DNA from: an uncultured Nocardiopsis sp.
Lineage (GTDB): Bacteria > Actinomycetota > Actinomycetes > Streptosporangiales > Streptosporangiaceae
Direction: 5' to 3'
Length of the DNA: 5,455 bases
NCBI GenBank assembly: GCA_937957845.1
Contig: CALGOD010000557.1
Coordinates: 1 to 5,455 of the forward strand
Below, in pieces: positions 1 through 5,455 of the stretch. The notes beneath the pieces are model-generated. The model worked only from the letters and a program-made list of their open reading frames with translations, ran no database searches and had not been told where the DNA came from. A program made the translations under genes and the position numbers. Positions within the stretch are counted from its first letter, which is position 1. Each line of letters starts with the position of its first letter.

Positions 1-701
1 CGCCCGTGCAGGACACGGCCATGGTGGAGCTGTTGCGGCGGCTGCGCACGGAGGCCGAGTACGTGGTGGTCGCCGCCGCCCCCGTGAGCGAACGCGCCGA
101 CGTCCACGCTCTGGCCGGATCGGCCGACATGCTCCTGCCGGTGGTGGAACCGGGCCGGACCCGCCGTACGGATCTGGCCGACCTGCTCACCCTCGCGGAG
201 CGGTTCGCGGTACCCGCGCCGGGCACGGCCGTCCTGCCCCGTCGGCCCCTGGCCGACCCGCCGCCTGTGGGCGGCACGGGCGCTCCCCTGGGGGGAAGGA
301 CGCCGGTCGGTGCCGGCGCCGGGGACACCGATCCCACGGAGGGCATGGCGGAGGACGTGAGGGACACGACCGCCGCGGACACGGCTCAGGCCTTCGAGGA
401 CCCCGGGACGCCGACACACGCCGAGATCGTCGGGCTGCCCGAGGACACCGAGGACGCGAAGGACGAGGTGGCCGACTGGAGCGAGGACGGCGCCGACCTC
501 TCTGCCGCGGAGAGGGCCTTCGGGTTCGGGGAGGACGACGGCGCTCGGGCCGTGGAGGTCTTCGAGGTCCTGGAGTCCGACAGGGAGGCGGTTCCCTCCT
601 CGGGGACCGGCACGGACGTCGAGGACGCCGTGTCCATCGGCGCGGCGGCCGGGCAGGACGGGGCCGTGCCCGCCGACACGGCCTCGGGGGCCCGGAACTG
701 A
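1..701 (+). CDS. C-terminal part of a Wzz/BY-kinase-like polysaccharide chain-length protein (5' end outside window)
   Basis: The frame is open to the left edge (first full codon at base 3), so this is the end of a longer gene. The GTG at 6 falls inside a domain and is not taken as the start. Numbering from that GTG, residues 8-65 match the end of the P-loop domain of bacterial tyrosine autokinases/chain-length regulators: LLRRLRTEAEYVVV, then a position resembling Walker B, then a segment like 'ADMLLPVVEPGRTRRTDL', which corresponds to the usual 'dgvllVvr.g.trrd.l'. Such proteins sit in the inner membrane and control polymer length and export. Two things are odd. The expected YVV(I/V)D-x-PP reads YVVVAAAP (residues 19-26), without the acidic residue. 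The tail (about residues 82-231) is low complexity and very acidic, with 30 D/E in residues 111-210, and contains no tyrosine, so the usual C-terminal Tyr cluster is absent. The stop TGA shares its last base with the next ATG. Family assignment is moderately sure; the N-terminal Wzz domain is inferred and not seen. Confidence 0.72.
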   Translation, partial: PVQDTAMVELLRRLRTEAEYVVVAAAPVSERADVHALAGSADMLLPVVEPGRTRRTDLADLLTLAERFAVPAPGTAVLPRRPLADPPPVGGTGAPLGGRTPVGAGAGDTDPTEGMAEDVRDTTAADTAQAFEDPGTPTHAEIVGLPEDTEDAKDEVADWSEDGADLSAAERAFGFGEDDGARAVEVFEVLESDREAVPSSGTGTDVEDAVSIGAAAGQDGAVPADTASGARN

Positions 702-2113
702 TGGAAAGTGTGCCCTCCCGGGCCTCACCGATGGGGGCCACGGCCGTCTGGACGACCGAGGGACCACCGGTGGTCGGCGGTTCCCCGGTCACCGGCCGGC
801 CGTTGGTCTGGTTGTTGGTCGGATATCCGCTGTGGTGGGCACTGGGCATGGGCCAGTTCGCCTACTGGCTGTTCGCGCTCCCCATGGCGGCCGAACTGGT
901 ACGGCGCCACCGCAGCAGGGGCCTTCGGGTCCCCCCGGGGTTCTGGTCGTGGACGCTGTTCCTGCTCTGGACCGTGCTGGGTCTGTTCTTGGTACCGCTG
1001 GAGACACCCGGCACCGTCCCGGACAGCGGCGGCTACGGTGGCGCCCTGCTGCGGGTCGTCGGCTACCTGGTGTTGACCGTTCTGCTGCTCTACGTCGGCA
1101 ACCTCTCCGAACGTGAGCTCCCCACCCGTGTGGTCGTGTGGGCGCTGGCCGTGCTGTGCCTGACCACCATCGCCGGCGGCTATCTGGGGGTTCTCGCACC
1201 ACGGTTCGAGTTCACGGCACCGTTGGAGTACCTGCTGCCCGAGTCCCTCGCCTCGGACTCCTACATGCAGGCCCTCGTCCATCCCGCGTCCGCACAGATC
1301 ATGGAGGTCCTGGGATACGAGTCGGCCCGTCCCAAGGCTCCCTGGGAGTACACCAACATCTGGGGTTACATGCTCTCCCTGCTGTTGGTGTGGCTGGTGG
1401 TCGGATGGATCGTCCAGGGCTCGGGCCGGGTGCGCTGGGGTGCGCTGACCGCCGCCGTGCTGTCCGCCGTCCCCGTCGTGTACTCGCTCAACCGGGCACT
1501 GTGGGTGGGGCTGGCCCTGTCCCTGGTCTACGCAGCCGTGGCCGCCCTGCGCCGGGGCCGCGTGACCCTGGTGGCGGCCGGTTCCGTCGCGGTCCTGGTC
1601 GCACTGCTGTTCCTGGTCGCCTCCCCGCTGGCCGACGTGGTGCGCACACGAGCCGACAGTCCGCACAGTGACGACGGGCGGGCCGCCTCCAACACCGCCT
1701 CCGTGGAGGCGGCCGGGCTGTCCCCGGTCATGGGATGGGGTACCACCAGGCAGGCTCAGGGCAGCTCCGACTCGATCGCGGTCGGCCCCACTGCCGAGTG
1801 CCCCGGCTGTGGCCGGCAGGTCATCGGCAACGCCGGCCAGCTGTGGATGACCCTGATCACCAGCGGGTGGGTGGGCACCGCCTTCATGGTCGCCTTCTTC
1901 GCGCGGATCGCCTGGCGTTACCGGGCCGCGTCCTCCCCCGTGGGTCAGGGCGCGTTGCTGACCGTGCTGTTGCTGTTCTGGTACATGTTCTTCTACGTCG
2001 CGCTGATGTCTCCCCTGGCGGTCACCATGATCGCCGTCGCCCTGTTGTGGCGCGGCGAGGAACCGGCGCTCAGGCGGAAGGCGTCCGCGCGCACCCGCGG
2101 GAGGCTCTGGTGA
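701..2113 (+). CDS. O-antigen ligase/polymerase-like (Wzy/WaaL superfamily) membrane protein
   Basis: This 470-residue integral membrane protein has about 11 hydrophobic segments, roughly at residues 35-66 (possibly two), 81-100, 114-133, 142-165, 219-239, 246-262, 264-283, 289-310, 381-403 and 414-450 (two). Two long polar loops, about 166-218 and 311-380, fit the extracytoplasmic loops of the Wzy_C/O-antigen ligase family, which transfers or polymerises lipid-linked glycans on the outer face of the membrane. Family-like motifs are APWEYTNIWG (213-222), YSLNRALWVGL (261-271, the usual S-R-x-x-W/A-x-G-L region) and LSPVMGWGT (340-348), followed by IGNAGQLW (375-382). A CPGCG motif lies in the large loop at 367-371. 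The start ATG at 701 overlaps the previous stop (TGATG). There is no strong ribosome binding site, so coupling to the upstream gene is likely. The first 34 residues are a Gly/Pro-rich non-membrane stretch. Ligase and polymerase cannot be told apart from sequence; the neighbouring flippase and Wzz-like gene favour a polymerase. Confidence 0.85.
   Translation: MESVPSRASPMGATAVWTTEGPPVVGGSPVTGRPLVWLLVGYPLWWALGMGQFAYWLFALPMAAELVRRHRSRGLRVPPGFWSWTLFLLWTVLGLFLVPLETPGTVPDSGGYGGALLRVVGYLVLTVLLLYVGNLSERELPTRVVVWALAVLCLTTIAGGYLGVLAPRFEFTAPLEYLLPESLASDSYMQALVHPASAQIMEVLGYESARPKAPWEYTNIWGYMLSLLLVWLVVGWIVQGSGRVRWGALTAAVLSAVPVVYSLNRALWVGLALSLVYAAVAALRRGRVTLVAAGSVAVLVALLFLVASPLADVVRTRADSPHSDDGRAASNTASVEAAGLSPVMGWGTTRQAQGSSDSIAVGPTAECPGCGRQVIGNAGQLWMTLITSGWVGTAFMVAFFARIAWRYRAASSPVGQGALLTVLLLFWYMFFYVALMSPLAVTMIAVALLWRGEEPALRRKASARTRGRLW
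762..775. repeat. Perfect 14-bp palindrome near the 5' end of the membrane-protein gene
   Basis: GACCACCGGTGGTC reads the same on both strands and lies about 60 bases into the Wzy-like gene, over codons for its polar N-terminal stretch. It could be a protein-binding site, or a coincidence favoured by GC-rich Pro/Val codons. No function is shown. Confidence 0.4.
2100..2104 (+). promoter_or_regulatory. Ribosome binding site for the kinase gene
   Basis: GGAGG at 2100-2104, within GGGAGG, stands 5 bases before GTG 2110. It lies inside the end of the upstream membrane-protein gene. It decides the start of the kinase frame, which is open much further upstream (at least to 1735) inside the membrane-protein gene. 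Confidence 0.75.
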
Positions 2114-3333
2114 GCGGCGAGACCACCTACCTGACCGACCTGGCCGCGGTGTTGTGGCCGTGCGGCGGGCTGCTCGGGCCGGGTGACCGTGAGACGCGGC
2201 GGCTGGCACGCCGCGAGCGGGGAGGACAATACCTTCCCATCCCCAGCGCGCGGAACCCGCGGGTGATCCTGCCGGCCCACGACCGGTCCGCGGCCGTACG
2301 GGGGATCGCCTCCTTCGCCCAGGGGCACTCGCTCCGGGAGAAGGCGCGCACCCTGCTGTTGACGGGGGCGTTCGCCAGCGGACTGGCCCCCCTGCTGCTG
2401 CGCGACCGACTGTACGTGGGCGTGGGTCCGGGCATCGAGCACGCGCTCGCCTCGGCCCTGGACCGTGATCTGGCGATCGCCATCCATGTGGGTCCGCCCA
2501 GGGCCAACCGTAAGCCGGTCCTCCTGTTGCTCACACCCGGCGGACGGACCGTGGGCTACGCCAAGGTGGCGGTGAACGACCTGACCTCGCGTCTGGTCCG
2601 CGCCGAGACCTGGGCTCTGCGTCACCTGTCCGGAGTCCGTCTGCGGGACGTGACCGTGCCACGGCTGATGCACGAGGGCGAGTGGAACGGCCACCCCCTG
2701 CTGGTGCAGGAGGCGCTACCGGTGGGCGACCAGACGGATCGGCCCACACGGCGCCAGCTCCTGCGGTGCGTGGCGCAGATCGCCCGCCTGGCGGAGATAC
2801 GACGACACAGGCTGATGGACAGCTCCTACCGAAGAACCCTGGAGGAGCGGATCGTGGCGTTGGGGGCGCGACCGGAGGCCGTGCCGCTGCGCGCGGCGCT
2901 GCACCGTCTACCGGACGTGCGTCTTCCCTTCGGAGCCTGGCACGGGGACCTGACCAGGTGGAACATCGCCAGTACCGCGCGCCGCGCGTTCGTGTGGGAC
3001 TGGGAACGGCTCTCCCTGAACGCGCCGGTGGGATTCGACGCGCTGCACTACGACCTCAACGAGTGCGTGCAGGACGGTGTGCACCCGGGGGTGCACCGGT
3101 GGCTGGAGAGCGGCTCACGGTTGTTGCGCGACCCGCTGATGGTCGAGGCGGGGGTCGGTCCACGGACGGTGTCCACGGTGATGGCGCTGTACCTGATCGC
3201 CCTGGCCACCCGGTATCTGCACGACCGGCAGGTCGAGAGCGGGGGCCGCATGGCGGCCGTGGACGACTGGTTGTTGCCCGCTTTGGAGGGACTCCAGGAC
3301 AGGGCCGCCACCGAGGCCTCTCCCCGGGTCTGA
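2110..3333 (+). CDS. Aminoglycoside-phosphotransferase-fold (APH-like) small-molecule or sugar kinase
   Basis: This 407-residue protein starts at GTG 2110, chosen because it overlaps the preceding stop as GTGA and has GGAGG 5 bases upstream. The protein-kinase-like fold is clear. A lysine strand GYAKVAV (149-155, K152) is followed by a helix carrying R164-A-E166, which could supply the K-E pair. LLVQEALPVG (197-206) fits the hinge. The catalytic loop is WHGDLTRWN (277-285, catalytic D280 and N285), and FVWDWERL (294-301) carries the metal-binding D297 in the DWE form typical of APH/choline-kinase-like enzymes. All core residues are present, so ATP-dependent phosphotransfer is likely. The first roughly 130 residues (with YLPIPSARNPRVILPA at 41-56) are not part of the kinase core. 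From memory, similar N-terminal regions occur in actinobacterial phosphotransferases encoded in polysaccharide loci. No signal peptide or convincing membrane helix is seen, so it is probably cytoplasmic. The substrate is unknown; context suggests a sugar, a lipid-linked glycan or a nucleotide-sugar intermediate. Antibiotic resistance is not supported by the context. Confidence 0.85.
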   Translation: MSGETTYLTDLAAVLWPCGGLLGPGDRETRRLARRERGGQYLPIPSARNPRVILPAHDRSAAVRGIASFAQGHSLREKARTLLLTGAFASGLAPLLLRDRLYVGVGPGIEHALASALDRDLAIAIHVGPPRANRKPVLLLLTPGGRTVGYAKVAVNDLTSRLVRAETWALRHLSGVRLRDVTVPRLMHEGEWNGHPLLVQEALPVGDQTDRPTRRQLLRCVAQIARLAEIRRHRLMDSSYRRTLEERIVALGARPEAVPLRAALHRLPDVRLPFGAWHGDLTRWNIASTARRAFVWDWERLSLNAPVGFDALHYDLNECVQDGVHPGVHRWLESGSRLLRDPLMVEAGVGPRTVSTVMALYLIALATRYLHDRQVESGGRMAAVDDWLLPALEGLQDRAATEASPRV

Positions 3334-3379
3334 CCGGCCCGGACGCGACCGGAACCATCGAACTCGGAAGGACCATGTG
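3334..3379 (+). other. Only intergenic gap in the operon
   Basis: This 46-base spacer lies between the kinase stop and the sulfotransferase start. It holds the sulfotransferase ribosome binding site and an ATG-TGA start-stop pair at 3375-3380. The best inverted repeat, near 3342-3355, has only a 4-bp outer stem with a mismatch and no T tract, so I see no terminator. No -35/-10 pair is convincing. Confidence 0.6.
3368..3372 (+). promoter_or_regulatory. Ribosome binding site for the sulfotransferase gene
   Basis: AAGGA at 3368-3372, inside GGAAGGA, lies 7 bases before ATG 3380, 4 bases before the in-frame GTG 3377, and only 2 bases before the out-of-frame ATG 3375. The spacing favours ATG 3380 as the real start. 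Confidence 0.7.
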
Positions 3380-4261
3380 ATGTCCCAGGACCCCCGGCCC
3401 GCCCTGTTCCATCGTCTGTCCGACCCCGCGCGGCGGGCTCTGCTCCCCGTCGCGGACGGCTGGGGCGGGGCCACGAGCACCGCGCGGGTGCTGCCCGACT
3501 TCCTCGTGTGCGGGGCCCAGCGCTGCGGCACGACGTCGCTGTTCAAGGCACTGTGCCGCCACCCCTTGGTCACCGGCCCCACACTGCGCAAGGGAGTGCA
3601 CTACTTCGACACCGGCTACCACCACGGTCTGGACTGGTACCGGTCGCGTTTTCCGATGCGGGCGACACTGCGGGCACGGAGAGGACGTCCCCGGGTGCGG
3701 GTGGTCGAGTCCAGTCCGTACTACCTGTTCCATCCCCTGGCCGCGGAGCGGATCTCCCAGGACCTGCCCGAGGTGCGGGTGGTGGTGATCCTGCGCGACC
3801 CGGTGGAACGCGCGTACTCGGCGCACGCCCATGAGAGCGCACGGGGGTTCGAGACCGAGTCGTTCGTCCGGGCCCTGGAGCTGGAACCGTTGAGGCTGGC
3901 CGGTGAGGAGGAGCGGCTGTCGGCCGACCCGCACTACCGGTCGTACTCCCACCAGCACCACGGATACGTGGCACGCGGTCACTACGTGGACCAGTTGGTG
4001 CGAATGGAGAAGCACTTGGGACGCGACCGCATGTACGTGGTGGACCACGCCGACCTGTTCGACGGGACGGCGCGCGCGCTGGCGGAGATCGAGCGCTTCC
4101 TGGGTCTTCCGCCGGGTCCGGGGCTCGCACCCGGAAGACACAACGTACGCGCCCGGGCGAGGATGCCCGAGGGACTGCGCTCGGAGCTGCGCGCCGGGTT
4201 CGCCGACAGCGACAGCCGTCTCGCGACCTGGTGGGGGCGCACACCCTCGTGGTGTGCGTGA
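3380..4261 (+). CDS. PAPS-dependent sulfotransferase (Sulfotransfer_1-like)
   Basis: This 293-residue cytosolic-type sulfotransferase would move sulfate from PAPS to a hydroxyl or amino group, here probably on a glycan. The 5'-phosphosulfate loop is GAQRCGTTSL (45-54), and the 3'-phosphate site is RDPVERAYS (139-147), preceded by the strand VRVVVIL. WYRSRFP (86-92), ESSPYYL (110-116), a GYVARGHYVDQL segment (195-206) and ERFLGLP (238-244) all fit the heparan-sulfate/NodH-like bacterial branch. The C-terminus, RLATWWGRTPSW (280-291), ends where family members usually end, so it appears complete. One oddity is that the canonical K-E-x-x-F/Y-F-D reads KGVHYFD (71-77), with Gly where many relatives have the catalytic Glu. 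GTG 3377 would add one Met; ATG 3380 is preferred on ribosome-binding-site spacing. There is no signal peptide, so it acts inside the cell, presumably before export by the flippase encoded next. No PAPS-synthesis genes are in the window. The acceptor is unknown. Confidence 0.9.
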   Translation: MSQDPRPALFHRLSDPARRALLPVADGWGGATSTARVLPDFLVCGAQRCGTTSLFKALCRHPLVTGPTLRKGVHYFDTGYHHGLDWYRSRFPMRATLRARRGRPRVRVVESSPYYLFHPLAAERISQDLPEVRVVVILRDPVERAYSAHAHESARGFETESFVRALELEPLRLAGEEERLSADPHYRSYSHQHHGYVARGHYVDQLVRMEKHLGRDRMYVVDHADLFDGTARALAEIERFLGLPPGPGLAPGRHNVRARARMPEGLRSELRAGFADSDSRLATWWGRTPSWCA

Positions 4262-5455
4262 CCACCGCGCCGGAGGCGTCCGGACTGCGCAGGGTCCTGC
4301 GCGGCGGTGCGGTCAACGTGGCGGGCGCCATGGTCGGTGCGGTGCTGAACCTGGCGCTGATCGTGGCGATCACCCGGGCCTTCTCCCAGGAGACCGCTGG
4401 ACTGTTGTTCTCCGCGACATCGGTGTTCCTCATCGCGGCGGCCGTGGCCACCCTGGGCGCCTCCGACGGGCTGGTGTACTTCATCGCCCGGATGCGCGTG
4501 CTCGGAGGAACGGGAGGCGTTCCCCGACTCCTGCGCCTGGCCACCGGCCCGGCGGCACTGGCCGCGTGTGCGACCGCCGCGCTGCTGGTGGTGTTCACCG
4601 ACCCTCTCGCGCGGGCTCTGGGAGACGAACAGGCGGACGTCTATCTGAGGCTGCTGGCGCTGTTCCTTCCGTTCGCGGTGCTCACCGAGACCGCTCTGGC
4701 CGCGACCCGGGCACACCACGACATGACCGCGACCGCTCTGTTGGACAAGACGGGCCGACCGCTGGCACAGCTGGGGCTGGTGGGAGTGGTCGTGGTGGCC
4801 GGCTCCTCCGGACTGCTGGCGTTGGCGTGGGCGGGACCCTACCTGCCCGCCGCGGTACTGGCGTGGTTCTGGCTGGGGCGGGTACTGCGCCGGTCGGTGC
4901 CCGAGGAGACCGCTCCGGAAGGCGCCGTCGGCCCGGACGCCTCGGGATCGGCCTCCCGCGTGGTCGTCCGGGCGGAGGACGCTCCCGGGACTCCCGGGGA
5001 GCCGTCGGTCCGTGGAGCGGACGGGGGCGTGGATTCGTACACGTTCTGGTCCTTCGCACTGCCCCGCGCCGCCGCCGGAGTCGCCCAGATGGGGGTGCAG
5101 CGTGGCGGTGTGGTGCTGGTGGCGTTGTTGGGCGGACTGGGCGGAGCCGCGGTGTTCATGGCGGCCACACGGATCATGGTGGTCGGTCAGTTCGGTACGC
5201 AGGCGGTGTCGTACGCGGCGCAGCCCCGTTTCGCCGAACAGGTGGCCGCGGAGGACCACGCGGGAGTACGCACGCTGTACCAGGTGGGTACGGCGTGGTT
5301 GGTGTGTTTGGTGTGGCCGCTGTATCTGTCGGCGCTGGTGTTCGCCCCCGAGGTGATGCGGCTCTTCGGCGCGGACTACTCCGCCGGGGCCGAGGCCCTG
5401 GTCGTGGTGTGCGTCGGGCAGGTGTCGGCCGCCGTGTTGGGGATGGGCGACCTGG
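4258..5455 (+). CDS. Wzx-type polysaccharide flippase (MOP superfamily), 3' end outside window
   Basis: The frame is open for 399 codons from GTG 4258 to the right edge. The N-terminus (LRRVLRGGAVNVAGAMVGAV, 10-29, then hydrophobic to about 38, TRAFSQETAGLLF at 39-51 and LGASDGLVYF at 66-75) is typical of Wzx/polysaccharide transporters, which flip lipid-linked repeat units across the membrane. Hydrophobic segments lie near 18-38, 48-68, 92-113, 127-146, 168-206 (two), 264-305 (two, with QRGG between), 340-362 and 376-395. About 10-11 of the usual 12-14 helices are therefore present before the cut. A polar, Pro/Gly/acidic linker at about 212-260 separates the two halves and should be cytoplasmic. 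GTG 4258 overlaps the sulfotransferase stop as GTGA, mirroring the junction at 2110. In-frame GTGs at 4249 and 4252 are possible alternatives, and none has a strong ribosome binding site. A MurJ- or MATE-like role is possible but less likely in this context. Confidence 0.85.
   Translation, partial: MTTAPEASGLRRVLRGGAVNVAGAMVGAVLNLALIVAITRAFSQETAGLLFSATSVFLIAAAVATLGASDGLVYFIARMRVLGGTGGVPRLLRLATGPAALAACATAALLVVFTDPLARALGDEQADVYLRLLALFLPFAVLTETALAATRAHHDMTATALLDKTGRPLAQLGLVGVVVVAGSSGLLALAWAGPYLPAAVLAWFWLGRVLRRSVPEETAPEGAVGPDASGSASRVVVRAEDAPGTPGEPSVRGADGGVDSYTFWSFALPRAAAGVAQMGVQRGGVVLVALLGGLGGAAVFMAATRIMVVGQFGTQAVSYAAQPRFAEQVAAEDHAGVRTLYQVGTAWLVCLVWPLYLSALVFAPEVMRLFGADYSAGAEALVVVCVGQVSAAVLGMGDL

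Noticed and set aside
6..701. Treating the GTG at 6 as a true start of a 231-residue protein
   Set aside because: The frame continues to the window edge, and the protein would begin in the middle of the P-loop-like domain. It is a 5'-truncated gene.
1735..2109. N-terminal extension of the kinase frame from ATG 1735
   Set aside because: It overlaps the C-terminal membrane helices of the upstream gene and translates to an Arg/His/Pro-rich shadow sequence. GTG 2110 has a good ribosome binding site and a GTGA overlap.
725..2209. Very long minus-strand open frame opposite the membrane-protein gene
   Set aside because: It is the antisense shadow of a strongly hydrophobic, GC-rich gene. Its translation is rich in Gln, Gly, His and Arg, without any recognisable domain.
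3079..3096. Inverted repeat with 8-bp arms and a 2-base centre (GTGCACCC...GGGTGCAC)
   Set aside because: It lies deep inside the kinase gene and is explained by the repeated coding sequence Val-His-Pro-Gly-Val-His. There is no T tract or gene end to suggest a terminator.
2110..3333. Antibiotic (aminoglycoside) resistance gene
   Set aside because: Only the general APH-fold kinase motifs are present. The protein is longer than typical resistance enzymes and sits in a polysaccharide operon, so resistance is unsupported.
3334..3379. Terminator or internal promoter between kinase and sulfotransferase
   Set aside because: The possible stem is only about 4 bp with a mismatch and no T run, and no promoter hexamer pair fits in the 46 bases.
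3056..4141. Long minus-strand open frame spanning the kinase/sulfotransferase junction
   Set aside because: It lies opposite two genes with clear catalytic motifs on the plus strand. Its composition is low complexity, and it crosses an operon junction.
3982..5259. Long minus-strand open frame opposite the flippase
   Set aside because: The plus strand encodes a typical Wzx sequence here. The minus-strand product is a repetitive Gln/Gly/Arg/His-rich string typical of antisense frames in high-GC DNA.

Overview
The window looks like part of a single plus-strand operon from a high-GC actinomycete. GC content is very high by eye, with strong G/C bias at third codon positions, GTG starts and overlapping stop/start codons. 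Several proteins resemble cell-envelope polysaccharide proteins of Nocardiopsis or Streptomyces type bacteria. That genus-level suggestion is a guess, as nothing in the window fixes the taxon. No RNA gene, mobile element, CRISPR array or phage gene is visible.

Layout, left to right: (1) the 3' part of a chain-length-determinant/BY-kinase-like protein, ending in a long acidic, tyrosine-free tail (1-701). (2) A multi-spanning O-antigen ligase/polymerase-like (Wzy/WaaL superfamily) membrane protein (701-2113). (3) An aminoglycoside-phosphotransferase-fold kinase with a complete catalytic motif set (2110-3333). (4) A PAPS-dependent sulfotransferase (3380-4261). (5) A Wzx/MOP-type flippase, which runs off the right edge (4258 to end). 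Genes 1/2 overlap by 1 base, and genes 2/3 and 4/5 by 4 bases. The only gap is 46 bases (3334-3379), and it carries a good ribosome binding site but no terminator. All five are therefore probably co-transcribed and partly translationally coupled. The promoter and the terminator must lie outside the window.

Together the set reads as a Wzx/Wzy-type exopolysaccharide or capsule locus. The flippase would move lipid-linked repeat units outward, the Wzy-like protein would join them, and the Wzz/BY-kinase-like protein would influence chain length. The kinase and the sulfotransferase would then be candidates for adding phosphate and sulfate to the glycan or its precursor, giving an anionic polymer. 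The families and motifs are read from the sequence. The identity of the polymer and the order of the modifications are inference. The most interesting points are the kinase-sulfotransferase pair inside a Wzx/Wzy operon, the degenerate BY-kinase-like domain, and the unusual motif details noted in the individual proteins.
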